Origin: Clostridia bacterium
Lineage (GTDB): Bacteria; Bacillota; Clostridia; Christensenellales; Borkfalkiaceae
Assembly (NCBI GenBank): GCA_900764105.1
Contig: CAAFMS010000010.1
Coordinates: forward strand, 186,001-250,000
Direction of reading: 5' to 3'
DNA: 64,000 nt
Shown here: positions 8,461 to 17,589 of the stretch, piece after piece
Position numbering within the stretch: position 1 is the stretch's first letter
Layout: the number at the start of each line of letters is the position of its first letter
Notes under the pieces: generated by a model
The model's database searches: none
The model's input: the letters and a program-made list of their open reading frames with translations, nothing else
Told to the model about the DNA's origin: nothing
Made by a program: the position numbers and the translations under genes

Positions 8461-8664
8461 ATGAAAGCGGATATCCATCCTAATTATAAAATCGTCACCG
8501 TCCAGTGCGCTTGCGGAGAAACTTTCAAAACCGGAACGACTAAGAATACGGACTTGATTAAAGTCGATATTTGCAGCAAATGTCATCCGTTCTTCACCGG
8601 CAAGCAGAAACTTGTCGATACAGGCGGACGCGTTGATAAATTTAAGAAAAGATTTGGTCTTTAA
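8461..8664 (+). CDS. rpmE: 50S ribosomal protein L31, zinc form
   Basis: 67 residues starting MKADIHPNYKIVTVQCACG. Cys16, Cys18, Cys38 and Cys41 (C-x-C ... C-x2-C) identify the zinc-containing RpmE1 type. The ending SKCHPFFTGKQKLVDTGGRVDKF is diagnostic. An in-frame GTG 9 nt upstream lies within the Shine-Dalgarno and is not used. A strong promoter and a terminator bracket the gene. Confidence 0.97.
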   Translation: MKADIHPNYKIVTVQCACGETFKTGTTKNTDLIKVDICSKCHPFFTGKQKLVDTGGRVDKFKKRFGL

Positions 8665-8706
8665 TCTGAAATTTTGCCTTAAAAGAGGCAAAAACTATGA
8701 AATTTT

Positions 8707-8739
8707 GCCCTATGCGTATAACATAGGGCTAATTTTTTT
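8707..8739 (+). terminator. Terminator of rpmE
   Basis: GCCCTATG (8707-8714) and CATAGGGC (8722-8729) form a stem followed by TTTTTTT. A weaker hairpin (TTTTGCC...GGCAAAA, 8672-8693) precedes it. Confidence 0.85.
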
Positions 8740-8773
8740 AAACGGCGAATTTATATCTTTTTAAGGCGATAGT

Positions 8774-10567
8774 ATGAAAGATAAAAAAAATAAAAAAAGC
8801 AACAAAACGTATATAGGCGGACAGGCGGTAATCGAAGGCGTAATGATGCGCGGCAAAACAGGCGTTGCGACTGCGGTCAGAGACGCGGACGGCGTTATTC
8901 GCGTGGAGGCGGAAAGGGTCACTCCGCCCGAAAAGAAAAAAGCCTTTTTAAAACTACCGATTATAAGGGGAGCGGTCAACTTTTTCTCCTCGCTTGTTAC
9001 GGGTACGAAGATTTTAATGCGTTCTGCGGAAGTCTACGGCGGCGACGACGGCGAACCGTCGAAGTTTGAAAAGTGGCTTGCGAAAACCTTTAAAGTGGAC
9101 GTTATGGATATAGTTCTCTTTTTCGGCGTGGCTTTGGGGCTTGCGTTTTCGATAGGTCTGTTTTTCATAATTCCGACAATTCTCGGCAACTTATTCGGAA
9201 AAGCGTTCCCGAATCTTTTAGTTGTGAGAAACCTTATCGAAGGTTTGATAAGAATTGCGATTTTCGTCTGTTATATTCTGTTTACCTCGCTCATTAAAGA
9301 CGTAAAACGAACGTATATGTACCACGGGGCGGAGCATAAAACGATAACCTGCTTCGAAAAAGGTATGGATTTAACCGTCGAGAACGTCAGAAAATGCAGA
9401 AGGGTTCACGACAGATGCGGCACGACTTTTATGTTCTTCGTAATGTTTGTGAGTATTCTCGTCTATTCGGTTTTCGGGGCGATTTTCCCGATTTTCAACA
9501 CTAATATATGGCTTAGAATACTGTCAAGAGTAGTTCTTCTGCCCCTTATCGCAGGTCTTTCATACGAACTTTTGAAACTTCTCGCCAAAACCGACAGTCC
9601 GCTCGTTCTGCCATTAAAACTTCCGGGGCTTGGTCTGCAGAAACTCACGACCAAAGAACCTACCGACGATATGATAGAGGTTGCGATTGCGGCGTTTGAA
9701 AAGGCATATAAAATGGACGAGGACCCGAACGAACCCACTTCCGAGTTCGTCTGCCCCGAAAAGGTAAGCGTTATTACGCAGAAAGTGAAAAAACTGTTCG
9801 TCGAAAACGGTATCGACGAAAGCGACGCCGAATGGCTTGTCTCTATAACCTCGGGTATAAAACGCAGCGAACTTAACGGCGACGTAAAGTTGAAGTCGTC
9901 CGAGATAGATAAAATAAACGAACTCGCAAAAGAAAGGCTTACGGGCAGACCGCTTTGTTACGTTTTGGGTAATTGCGATTTTTACGGGTACGAAGTTAAC
10001 GTTGACGAGAGAGTGTTGATACCTCGTCCCGAGACCGAAGAACTCGTCGAACACGCTTTGAAGTCGATTGACGGGAGTAAAACCGTTCTCGATTTGTGTA
10101 CGGGAAGCGGCGCGATTGCGCTCGTAGTGGCAAAAAAAAGCGGGGCAAAAGTTACCGCGAGCGACGTATCAAGCGACGCATTAAAGGTCGCCGAAAGCAA
10201 TTTCAAAAAATTCGATGCCGACGTAAAAACGGTGTTAAGCGACTTATACGAGGACTTATCCGAAAAGTTTGACGTAATTATATCAAATCCGCCGTATATA
10301 AAAACGGACGATATAGCAAGGCTCGATAAAGAGGTTAAGGACTTCGAGCCGAAGCTCGCGCTTGACGGCGGCGAGGACGGTCTCGACTTTTACAGAAAGA
10401 TTATTTCGGGCGCGAAAGAGCATTTAAACGAAAAGGGCGTCATATATCTCGAAATAGGCGCAGAGCAAGGGAAAGAGGTTTCGGGATTGTTCGGCGAAGA
10501 GTATAGCGTCGAAGTGATAAAGGACGTAAGCGGCAAAGACAGAATAATCAAGGGGGTACTTTTATGA
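8774..10567 (+). CDS. prmC: DUF1385 (YqhQ-like) membrane protein fused to PrmC release-factor methyltransferase
   Basis: 597 residues in one frame. Residues 1-about 320 are a DUF1385 protein: it opens with YIGGQAVIEGVMMRG, has membrane helices around 112-140, 148-172, 220-240 and 250-270, and the loop YMYHGAEHKTITCFE. Residues about 325-597 are PrmC (N5-glutamine methylation of release factors): LIPRPETEELVE, DLCTGSGAIAL SAM loop and catalytic NPPY (505-508). In many Firmicutes these are neighbouring genes before prfA; here no stop separates them. prfA follows with an ATGA overlap. Confidence 0.9.
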   Translation: MKDKKNKKSNKTYIGGQAVIEGVMMRGKTGVATAVRDADGVIRVEAERVTPPEKKKAFLKLPIIRGAVNFFSSLVTGTKILMRSAEVYGGDDGEPSKFEKWLAKTFKVDVMDIVLFFGVALGLAFSIGLFFIIPTILGNLFGKAFPNLLVVRNLIEGLIRIAIFVCYILFTSLIKDVKRTYMYHGAEHKTITCFEKGMDLTVENVRKCRRVHDRCGTTFMFFVMFVSILVYSVFGAIFPIFNTNIWLRILSRVVLLPLIAGLSYELLKLLAKTDSPLVLPLKLPGLGLQKLTTKEPTDDMIEVAIAAFEKAYKMDEDPNEPTSEFVCPEKVSVITQKVKKLFVENGIDESDAEWLVSITSGIKRSELNGDVKLKSSEIDKINELAKERLTGRPLCYVLGNCDFYGYEVNVDERVLIPRPETEELVEHALKSIDGSKTVLDLCTGSGAIALVVAKKSGAKVTASDVSSDALKVAESNFKKFDADVKTVLSDLYEDLSEKFDVIISNPPYIKTDDIARLDKEVKDFEPKLALDGGEDGLDFYRKIISGAKEHLNEKGVIYLEIGAEQGKEVSGLFGEEYSVEVIKDVSGKDRIIKGVLL

Positions 10568-11640
10568 TATCGAAACTCGAGGGAATACTCGCGAGGTACG
10601 AAAAACTGAACGAACTCATTTCCGCCCCGAGCGTGCTTGCCGATATGGAGACGTGGAAAAAGTACGCGAAAGAGAGGTCGGATATAGAGGAAACGGCGCA
10701 GAAGTATTCGGAGTACAAAAAGATCGAAACGGATATGAAAAACGCCGGGAAGTCGCTCGAAACCGAGACCGATAAAGAAATGAAAGACCTTCTCGAAGAG
10801 GAGTATTACGACTGTAAAAAGAAACTTGCTGAGGCTGAGGACGAATTGAAAATACTGTTGCTTCCGAAAGACCCCGACGACGACAAAAACGTAATCGTGG
10901 AAATCCGCGCGGGAGCGGGCGGCGAGGAAGCGGCTTTGTTCGCGGGCGACCTGTACAGAATGTATTTGAGATACGCCGAAAAAAGCAGGTGGAAAACGGA
11001 GGAAATCGACATAAACGAAACCGAACTCGGCGGAATAAAAGAAGTAATTTTCTCGATAAACGGGAAGGGCGCGTTTGGAAAACTTAAATACGAAAGCGGA
11101 GTACACAGAGTTCAGAGAGTGCCGCTCACCGAATCGCAGGGCAGAATACAGACTTCGACCGTAACGGTTGCGGTGCTTCCCGAAGCGGTGGACGTCGAGA
11201 TAAATATCGACGAAAAAGACTTGAAAATCGACACTTATCGTTCGAGCGGCGCGGGCGGACAGCACGTCAATAAGACGGAGTCGTGCATAAGAATGACCCA
11301 TTTGCCGACGGGAATAGTGGTTACTTGTCAGGACGAGCGTTCGCAACTGAAAAATCGCGAAAAAGCGATGAAAGTTATGAAGAGCAGACTGTACGACTAC
11401 TATAATTCTCAGGCTCGGAGCGAGTACGACAACGCGAGAAAGAGTCAGATAGGAACGGGCGACAGGTCGGAGAGAATAAGGACTTACAACTTTCCGCAAG
11501 GTAGAATTACCGACCACAGAATAGGCTATACGGTATACAACTTGCCCGAATTTCTGACGGGCGACATAGACGGAATGATAGAAGCCTTAAAAGTGGCTGA
11601 CAGGGCGGCGAAACTCGCCTCTGTTTCGGATAGTGAATAA
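10564..11640 (+). CDS. prfA: Peptide chain release factor 1
   Basis: 358 residues. The tripeptide anticodon region VPLTESQGRIQTST (PLT 187-189) and the GGQ motif at 231-233 in SGAGGQHVNKTES mark an RF1 that reads UAA/UAG. The ATG overlaps the prmC stop, so the methyltransferase and its substrate are translationally coupled. Confidence 0.98.
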   Translation: MISKLEGILARYEKLNELISAPSVLADMETWKKYAKERSDIEETAQKYSEYKKIETDMKNAGKSLETETDKEMKDLLEEEYYDCKKKLAEAEDELKILLLPKDPDDDKNVIVEIRAGAGGEEAALFAGDLYRMYLRYAEKSRWKTEEIDINETELGGIKEVIFSINGKGAFGKLKYESGVHRVQRVPLTESQGRIQTSTVTVAVLPEAVDVEINIDEKDLKIDTYRSSGAGGQHVNKTESCIRMTHLPTGIVVTCQDERSQLKNREKAMKVMKSRLYDYYNSQARSEYDNARKSQIGTGDRSERIRTYNFPQGRITDHRIGYTVYNLPEFLTGDIDGMIEALKVADRAAKLASVSDSE

Positions 11641-11678
11641 GAAAGTATAGACCGAAAGGAAAACAAGATATAGAAAGG

Positions 11679-11723
11679 CGGCTCGGGGAAAGCGAAAAAT
11701 TTTCGTTTTCCCGAGCCGTTTTT
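11679..11723 (+). terminator. Terminator of the prmC-prfA unit
   Basis: CGGCTCGGG..AAAGCGAAAA pairs with TTTTCGTTTTCCCGAGCCG over about 19 bp, followed by TTTTT. Strong intrinsic terminator 38 bp after prfA. Confidence 0.9.
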
Positions 11724-11815
11724 GCTTTGTCACAAAAAAATCAGAGTTTATTGCTGGATTTTTTGTTTGTTTTAACGGACGAAATACATTGGTTGGGGTT
11801 TTTATCGGCTATGTA

Positions 11816-11845
11816 TTGACAATCGAATTTGACGTGTGCTAAAAT
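11816..11845 (+). promoter_or_regulatory. Promoter of the hypothetical membrane gene at 11869
   Basis: TTGACA (11816-11821), 18 bp, TAAAAT (11840-11845), with TGTGC before the -10. Here a normal Shine-Dalgarno (GAAAGGA) follows, so the same promoter type is also used for a leadered gene. Confidence 0.7.
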
Positions 11846-11868
11846 GGAAAAAACGGGAGAGAAAGGAA

Positions 11869-12531
11869 ATGTTGAGGTTTTTCAAAAAACATAAGATTTT
11901 GGCAATCTTATTGACGATTATTTTACTGTGGGGAATCGTATTTATGTGCGAATACAGGCGTTCGTCGTGGTACTCGGAAGAACAACACATAAAAAGGTTG
12001 AATAAAAGAGTAGAGAATCGTTATAAAAATTGGAATTATTTAAACGGCGAACACTACGAGAGTTTCAAGATATACCCCTTATATGAAAAAGACGATACGT
12101 TGCGATATTTTCTTGTGGAATTTGAGCCGTTCGGATTTACTTGTATTTATATCAACAAATATGAATTAAATAGGCAGTTTTTGTTGTTTTTTAGAAAAAG
12201 TATGTACACTAGAGGCAGTCTGTATCGTGATGAGTACATGTGTTCTCCATATATCCACACTTCAAGCGGTGGAGTCGATCGGATACTCGATGACAACGGA
12301 AAGAAAATAGAATTTGTTAAAAGTCCATACTATTTAAGCGGAAATATAGACGAAAAGAAGTATTTTATCGAATGCGCTCCCGGTGATTTTATATGCGCAA
12401 TAAAGCAAGGCGACGAATTTATTAACGTAATTGACGGGAAACGATTTAATTTAAGCGATAGCAACTCTTTTGACGAACAGGTAAAAATCTTTATGGGATT
12501 TTTCGGCTACAGGGGATTCGATTTGTGGTAA
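11869..12531 (+). CDS. Hypothetical single-pass membrane protein
   Basis: 220 residues from the ATG that follows GAAAGGA; an in-frame ATG at 11836 overlaps the -10 box and is rejected. A short basic N-terminus (LRFFKKHK) precedes one membrane helix (ILAILLTIILLWGIVFM). The rest, about 190 residues, is rich in Tyr/Phe and probably extracytoplasmic. No family recognised. It is A+T-richer than its neighbours and has its own promoter, so it may be a lineage-specific insertion. Confidence 0.7.
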   Translation: MLRFFKKHKILAILLTIILLWGIVFMCEYRRSSWYSEEQHIKRLNKRVENRYKNWNYLNGEHYESFKIYPLYEKDDTLRYFLVEFEPFGFTCIYINKYELNRQFLLFFRKSMYTRGSLYRDEYMCSPYIHTSSGGVDRILDDNGKKIEFVKSPYYLSGNIDEKKYFIECAPGDFICAIKQGDEFINVIDGKRFNLSDSNSFDEQVKIFMGFFGYRGFDLW

Positions 12532-12757
12532 TAAAATAAGGAGATACAAGCAATAATACTATTCCGACAATGTATCTTGTAAGTAATGAATTATACGAAG
12601 CGAGCGACGGAGATATTTGAAAATTGATTTATTGACGATTTTTTGCAGAGTTCTCTTTCGGCGGCTGAAAAATGGTAAATGAGGTTGTAAAAAATATAAT
12701 TTTTTTTAGAGTTAAATAGCCCTCATTCCTAAAAGATAAGGATATTTCGACTTTCAC

Positions 12758-12922
12758 TTGCTTTCCCCTCTGGGGAAAGTGGCTCGGAGAGCGAAGCGAA
12801 ACCGAGACGATAGAGGTCATCTGAAAATAAAAACTTGTCTAAATTTATGCAAAAGTAAGCCCTCTCTCGTCTTTTACTCGCTTTGCTCGTAAAATCCACT
12901 CTCCCCAGAGGGGAAAGCAGGC
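12758..12922. repeat. Dispersed repeat, copy C, with clear terminal inverted repeats
   Basis: CTTGCTTTCCCCTCTGGGGA at the left end is matched in reverse at the right end (CCCCAGAGGGGAAAGCAG), giving a MITE-like body of about 165 bp. Inside are GAGCGAAGCGAAACCGAGAC and CCCTCTCTCGTCTTTTACTC, shared with copy B1. It encodes nothing and sits in the convergent gap 12532-13164. The first 220 bp of that gap hold nothing else I can name. Confidence 0.8.
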
Positions 12923-12941
12923 GGAATATTGTTTTTACAAT

Positions 12942-12991
12942 AAAAAAGACTACATTTTTATCTTTTTCCGTAAGATATGTAGTCTTTTTTT
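12942..12991. terminator. Bidirectional terminator between convergent genes
   Basis: AAAAAAGACTACAT pairs with ATGTAGTCTTTTTT around a loop of about 20 nt. It has T-runs in both directions, as expected between the genes ending at 12531 (+) and 13165 (-). Confidence 0.75.
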
Positions 12992-13088
12992 GTGTTTTTT
13001 ACTGTCTCGATATTTATTTTTACAGCCTTTTTTCGGTGTGGTTTTTGTAAGATTACATATTTGTTTATGTTTGATAAAAACCCGAAAT

Positions 13089-13100
13089 AATCGACTTATA
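13089..13100 (+). repeat. Recurrent word AATCGACTTATA (one of about ten sites)
   Basis: Exact 12-mers on the plus strand at 13089, 27431, 32557, 39952 and 48122, and on the minus strand at 19761-19772, 35030-35041 and 43736-43747; all are preceded by T. One-base-shorter matches lie at 7204-7214 and 28899-28909, and single-mismatch forms at 10248 and 38939. Sites fall in genes (different frames) and gaps. Confidence 0.8.
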
Positions 13101-13164
13101 CGGTGACTTATCGTGGCTAAAACGTATAAAATACCTTATCTTTTTTCGAGGGAAATCGCCTCTT

Positions 13165-14343
13165 TTATACGAGTTTCATTTCGTATTCGTTCGTCTTTCG
13201 CTTCGTCGCATAGTCGAATACTTCTAACGCGTAGACGTCTTTATGGAAACATTCGTTCGCGACTCCCGAGAGTTTTTCAAGATCGCTTTTTCGCGTTATA
13301 AGAGGAGCATAGGAAAGTTTTTGCAAATCGCTCAGTATCTTGCTGTCTTTCTTCGCCGCAAGTACCTTTAAATACAGTTCCGACGACAGACATTTTTTCG
13401 TGAACGCTTCGCTTATCCCGAGCATGTTGGAAAGCAGTATTCTCGACAGCCTCGTATAGGGGTATCTCTTCGTTTTCAGTTTGCTTTTCAGACATTCCAG
13501 AGAGTCGCAGTCCCGCATAAGAGCCTTTATTCTGTTTTCAAGCCCTTCGGTGCAGTCGGCGACCGATTTCAGTTCCGTCCGCGAGGACTTCAACGCCGAG
13601 TAGAAAATGAAATCGTCTACGTCGGGATAAACGCCTTTTAAGTCTTTATAGACAAAATCGGGTACGTTCGACTTGATTTTTTTGAGTTTTCCTTCCTTTA
13701 TCGCCTTGCGTATCGCCGTCGCCGACGAAAAATTCTTGTATAGCGTATCGTCGTTATAGTCCGCGCCTTCCCTTATTATCGGGAATACTTCGAGTTTGCT
13801 TCTGCTTTGAATTATCGCTTTCGTATATTCGAGCGCGAGGGAGTTATTCGCTCCGCTGAAAAGCCCGAAGTCGATACTCTCCGAACCGAGCCTTTTGAGG
13901 GCGGCGCATTTCGCCTGAACGACGGGAACGCCCGCTTTCGCCTCTTCTTTTACGAGTTTTGCGTATTCCTTGTTTTCGTCCGCGGCTATAATCGCTTTCG
14001 CCGTGGCGACGAGTTTTTTCTTTTCCGCGCTTTCCGAGCCGAAGCATATACAGTGTTCGCCCTTGACGTAATTCATAAGTTTAATCGCGCCTTTCGCGAA
14101 AATTTCGGCGTTCGCCGTCGCGAAAACGGTCGGAAGTTCGATGACGGCGTCTGCGCCCGCGGTTACGGCGTGGACGGCTCTCGCGTACTTGTCCGTTATG
14201 GCAATTTCTCCGCGCTGCGTGAAATCTCCGCTCATTACGACTACTATGTAGTCGGGTTTAAGTTCGTTTCTGATGTAGTCGAGGTGTTTTTTATGCCCGT
14301 TGTGAAAGGGGTTGTATTCTGCAACAGTAAAACAAATTTTCAA
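13165..14343 (-). CDS. tmcAL: tRNA(Met) cytidine acetate ligase
   Basis: 392-residue TmcAL (YlbM): acetylates the wobble C34 of elongator tRNA-Met with acetate and ATP. The N-terminal nucleotidyltransferase motif TVAEYNPFHNGHKKHL and the following VVMSGDFTQRGE and ITDKYARAVHAV segments are diagnostic, and GANNSLALEYTKAI lies mid-protein. It starts at TTG 14343 behind TAGGAG. Divergent from pta-ackA, so an acetate-using enzyme faces the acetate-making pathway, an arrangement conserved in Firmicutes. Confidence 0.95.
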   Translation of the reverse strand: MKICFTVAEYNPFHNGHKKHLDYIRNELKPDYIVVVMSGDFTQRGEIAITDKYARAVHAVTAGADAVIELPTVFATANAEIFAKGAIKLMNYVKGEHCICFGSESAEKKKLVATAKAIIAADENKEYAKLVKEEAKAGVPVVQAKCAALKRLGSESIDFGLFSGANNSLALEYTKAIIQSRSKLEVFPIIREGADYNDDTLYKNFSSATAIRKAIKEGKLKKIKSNVPDFVYKDLKGVYPDVDDFIFYSALKSSRTELKSVADCTEGLENRIKALMRDCDSLECLKSKLKTKRYPYTRLSRILLSNMLGISEAFTKKCLSSELYLKVLAAKKDSKILSDLQKLSYAPLITRKSDLEKLSGVANECFHKDVYALEVFDYATKRKTNEYEMKLV

Positions 14344-14359
14344 AATATGCTCCTATCGT

Positions 14360-14405
14360 TTGATATTTGAACTTATTTGGTGTATAATGGATATCGGTGT
14401 ATAAT
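14360..14405 (+). promoter_or_regulatory. Tandem promoters of pta-ackA
   Basis: P1 is TTGATA (14360-14365)-17-TATAAT (14383-14388). P2 is TTGGTG (14377-14382)-17-TATAAT (14400-14405). The word GGTGTATAAT is repeated 17 bp apart, so one probably arose by duplication of the other. The 80-nt leader ends with AAAAGGAG before ATG 14486. Confidence 0.7.
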
Positions 14406-14485
14406 AGGTACACATAAAATATTTTATACTAACGCGCGAAAAATATCAACCGTTTTAAGTATTTTTTCGTGTTAAAAGGAGTAAT

Positions 14486-15490
14486 ATGTCAAAAGTACTC
14501 GACGGCATCAAGCAAAGAGCCGTAAAACTCAACAAACATATCGTTCTTCCCGAGGGCGAAGATAAGAGGGTGGTAGAGGCTGCCGCTGTTTCGGTAAAAG
14601 AGGGCGTTGCGAGAATAACTCTTCTCGGAAATCCCGACGAAATCAAGAAAAACAATCCCGACGTAGACCTTACGGGCGTAACCGTTATCGACCCGAAAAC
14701 CTACTCTAAAACCGAAGAATACGCAAATCTTCTTTACGAACTTCGTAAGGAAAAGGGTATGACCCCCGAACTTGCGAGAGAAACGCTTGCGAAAGACTAT
14801 ACTATGTACGGCGCGCTTATGCTTAAAGCGGGCGACGTGGACGGAATGGTTTCGGGCGCGTGTCACTCGACGGCGAACACTCTTCGTCCCGGACTTCAGG
14901 TCATAAAGACGGCTAAGGGAACGCCTATCGTTTCGGCGTATTTCCTTATGATTGCTCCCGAGGGCGGCAATAAATACTGCGAGGACGGTTGCTATATCTA
15001 CGCCGATTCGGGACTTAATCAAAACCCCACGAGCGAACAACTCGCTTATATCGCTCAGTCGTCTGCGAAAAGCGCGATTGCGATTGCGGGAATTACTCCT
15101 AGAATAGCGTTCATATCCCACTCGACCAAGGGTTCGGCTAAACACCCCGACGTCGATAAGGTAGTGGCGGCGGTGGAAAAATTCCACGAGATATGCCCCG
15201 AATACGTTGCGGACGGCGAACTTCAGTTCGACGCGGCGATAGTACCCGAAGTCGGCGCGAGCAAGGCGCCCGGTTCTCCCGTTGCGGGACACGCCAACGT
15301 GCTTATATTCCCCGACCTCGACGCAGGCAACAGCAACTATAAAAATACCGAAAGGCTCGGCGGATTTCAGGCTATAGGTCCTCTTTGCCAAGGACTTGCG
15401 AAACCCATCAACGACCTTTCGAGAGGTTGTCACATGGAAGATATAGTTGCGGCGGTGGCTATAACCGCTCTTCAAACTCAGATAGGTTAA
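14486..15490 (+). CDS. pta: Phosphate acetyltransferase
   Basis: 334 residues, the short (single-domain) Pta that converts acetyl-CoA + Pi to acetyl-phosphate. It opens with HIVLPEGEDKRVVEAA, then DVDGMVSGACHSTANTLRPGLQVIKT (the family signature) and AAIVPEVGASKAPGSPVAGHANVLIFPDLDAGN in segments at the C-terminus. First gene of the acetate/ATP fermentation operon with ackA 14 bp downstream. Confidence 0.98.
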   Translation: MSKVLDGIKQRAVKLNKHIVLPEGEDKRVVEAAAVSVKEGVARITLLGNPDEIKKNNPDVDLTGVTVIDPKTYSKTEEYANLLYELRKEKGMTPELARETLAKDYTMYGALMLKAGDVDGMVSGACHSTANTLRPGLQVIKTAKGTPIVSAYFLMIAPEGGNKYCEDGCYIYADSGLNQNPTSEQLAYIAQSSAKSAIAIAGITPRIAFISHSTKGSAKHPDVDKVVAAVEKFHEICPEYVADGELQFDAAIVPEVGASKAPGSPVAGHANVLIFPDLDAGNSNYKNTERLGGFQAIGPLCQGLAKPINDLSRGCHMEDIVAAVAITALQTQIG

Positions 15491-15504
15491 AATAGGAGGA
15501 AAAT

Positions 15505-16701
15505 ATGAAAGTTTTAGTTATTAACGCGGGAAGTTCGTCCCTTAAATACCAACTTATAGATATGGACACCGAAAAGGCGATTGCGAAAGGCGGTTGCGAG
15601 AGAATAGGTCTCGACGGCTCTTTCTGCAAGCACAAGGCGAACGGCAAAGAGAAAGTTATAGAAGCCCCGATGCCCACGCATAAAGAGGCTATTAAGGTCG
15701 TACTCGACGCTCTTGTCGATAAAGAATACGGCGCGATTTCTTCGATGAAAGAAATAGACGCGGTAGGTCACAGAATAGTCCATAGCGGCGAAGTTTTCAA
15801 TTCTTCGGTTCTGCTCACGGACGACGTTATGAAGACTATCGAAAGCCTTTCCGAACTCGCTCCCTTGCATCAGCCTGCGAACATTATCGGCGTAAACGCA
15901 TGCAAGGCGATAATGCCGAACGTTCCCATGGTCGGAGTTTTCGATACGGCGTTCCATTCGACGATGCCCGAAAAGGCGTATATTTACGGTATACCTTACG
16001 AGGCTTACACTCAGTACAAAATCAGAAGATACGGTTTCCACGGAACGAGTCACAGATTCGTGTCGCAGGAAGCGGCGAAATATCTCGGCAGAGAGGGAGA
16101 TCCGAACTTTAAAGTGGTAACGATGCACCTCGGCAACGGCTCGTCGATTTCGGCGGTAAAGGGCGGCAAGAGCGTGGATACTTCGATGAGTTTCACTCCG
16201 CTCGGCGGCGTTCCTATGGGAACGAGATCGGGCGACCTTGACCCCGCGATAGTCGAATTTCTTGCAGAGAAGTATAAAATGAGCCTCTCCGAGACTATAA
16301 ATTACCTTAACAAAAAGTCAGGCGTGAGCGGACTCAGCGGCGTTTCGTCCGATTTCAGAGACCTCACGAAGGCGGCGGACGAGGGAAACCACAGGGCGGA
16401 ACTCGCTTTGGACGTGTTCAATTACAGTTGCAAAAAGTATCTCGGTTCTTACGCCGCGGCTATGGGCGGCGTGGACTGCGTGGTATTCACGGCGGGTATC
16501 GGCGAACACGACGACAGGGTGAGAAGCGCGATTGTTTCCGACCTCGAGTTTATGGGAATTAAAATCGACGAGGACAAAAACAAGAATATCGGCGACGGTA
16601 TAGCGGATATAACCGCAGACGGCGGCAAGGTCAAAGTGCTTGTAATTCCGACTAACGAAGAACTCGTAATCGCGAGAGATACCGAAAAGCTCGCAAAATA
16701 A
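15505..16701 (+). CDS. ackA: Acetate kinase
   Basis: 398 residues. VLVINAGSSSLKYQL at the N-terminus, GHRIVHSGE, FHGTSHRFVS and FTAGIGEHDDRVR are the acetate-kinase motifs. It makes ATP from acetyl-phosphate. RBS AGGAGG lies 7 nt before the ATG. It ends about 35 bp before the separate promoter of yceD. Confidence 0.98.
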   Translation: MKVLVINAGSSSLKYQLIDMDTEKAIAKGGCERIGLDGSFCKHKANGKEKVIEAPMPTHKEAIKVVLDALVDKEYGAISSMKEIDAVGHRIVHSGEVFNSSVLLTDDVMKTIESLSELAPLHQPANIIGVNACKAIMPNVPMVGVFDTAFHSTMPEKAYIYGIPYEAYTQYKIRRYGFHGTSHRFVSQEAAKYLGREGDPNFKVVTMHLGNGSSISAVKGGKSVDTSMSFTPLGGVPMGTRSGDLDPAIVEFLAEKYKMSLSETINYLNKKSGVSGLSGVSSDFRDLTKAADEGNHRAELALDVFNYSCKKYLGSYAAAMGGVDCVVFTAGIGEHDDRVRSAIVSDLEFMGIKIDEDKNKNIGDGIADITADGGKVKVLVIPTNEELVIARDTEKLAK

Positions 16702-16735
16702 AATTGCGATTTTTAAGTTTTATCGCTAAAAAAAA

Positions 16736-16764
16736 TTGACAAGCAGAAAATAATAATATATAAT
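16736..16764 (+). promoter_or_regulatory. Promoter of yceD-rpmF, start-proximal
   Basis: TTGACA (16736-16741), 17 bp, TATAAT (16759-16764); the ATG is 13 nt further. Predicted leader about 6-7 nt with only a weak AAGG. Confidence 0.8.
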
Positions 16765-16777
16765 TGTAAGGCTAAGT

Positions 16778-17173
16778 ATGGTTATTGACGTAAAAAGGCT
16801 GAAATATGCGGGAAAGGACGAGTGTTCTTTCTGTTTCGAGTATCAGGCGGACAATTCCCTTATCACTCTTCCGGACGCGACTTTTGCCGCTCCCGTGACC
16901 GTGACGGGTACGCTTCGTCTGGCGGGCGGCGACGTTTATGTGGAAGGCGAACTTTCATACGAACTCGACGCGCATTGTTCGAGATGCTTGAAAGAGACGA
17001 AATATTTCGGTCACGCCGAATTTGACGAGGACTTTTCGGAGGACGCGGACGGCGAGGACGACAGATACCCCTTTTCAAAAGGACTTGTCGACCTTACGAA
17101 AATGGTAAACGATACGCTTATATTGTCTTTTCCTTACGTCGTTTATTGCGACGAGGACAAGGAAGAGGAATAA
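16778..17173 (+). CDS. yceD: DUF177 / YceD family protein
   Basis: 131 residues with the family signature HCSRCLKET (C-x2-C) in the middle and an acidic C-terminal half (EDFSEDADGEDDR). Members sit directly before rpmF throughout bacteria and are linked to ribosome/23S rRNA accumulation. The same order is seen here. Confidence 0.9.
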   Translation: MVIDVKRLKYAGKDECSFCFEYQADNSLITLPDATFAAPVTVTGTLRLAGGDVYVEGELSYELDAHCSRCLKETKYFGHAEFDEDFSEDADGEDDRYPFSKGLVDLTKMVNDTLILSFPYVVYCDEDKEEE

Positions 17174-17231
17174 AGCGGTTTAACGAAATAACTTTACTGT
17201 TACTTAAAGAATAAGAGCGAGGTGTAGAATA

Positions 17232-17420
17232 ATGGCAGTACCTAAGCATAAGACTTCTAAGATGAGAGCAAGAACGAGATTTGCTAACAATTCGAAGATA
17301 ACTGCTCCCAACTTGGTTAGTTGTCCGCAGTGTCACGAACTTAAAGTTTCGCACAAAGTTTGTCCTAAATGCGGATATTACGACGGAAAGCCCGTCGTTG
17401 CTACCGAAAACGCTGACTAA
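17232..17420 (+). CDS. rpmF: 50S ribosomal protein L32
   Basis: 62 residues: MAVPKHKTSKMRARTRFAN opening and a C-x2-C...C-x2-C zinc ribbon (SCPQCHELKVSHKVCPKCGYY, read in two parts). Start ATG 17232 lies behind GAGCGAGGTG. Confidence 0.97.
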   Translation: MAVPKHKTSKMRARTRFANNSKITAPNLVSCPQCHELKVSHKVCPKCGYYDGKPVVATENAD

Positions 17421-17539
17421 GGCGATTTGAGGAACGTAAGTTTTTCTTTACGGTTAAAACGAGGAGCGTTTTGTTTGCGCGATAGTGGTAAAAGCGGTCG
17501 TTATAACCTGAAAGAAAGGTTAATATGCGGAATAACTGA

Positions 17540-17568
17540 GGCGGATAGCAATGCTATTCGCCTTGTTT
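17540..17568 (+). terminator. Hairpin after rpmF
   Basis: GGCGGATAGC (17540-17549) pairs with GCTATTCGCC (17553-17562), followed by TTGTTTT. It is likely the rpmF terminator. It also overlaps the first in-frame ATG of the next frame, which argues against that start. Confidence 0.6.
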
Positions 17569-17589
17569 TCGTACGCTGACGGTGCTGAT

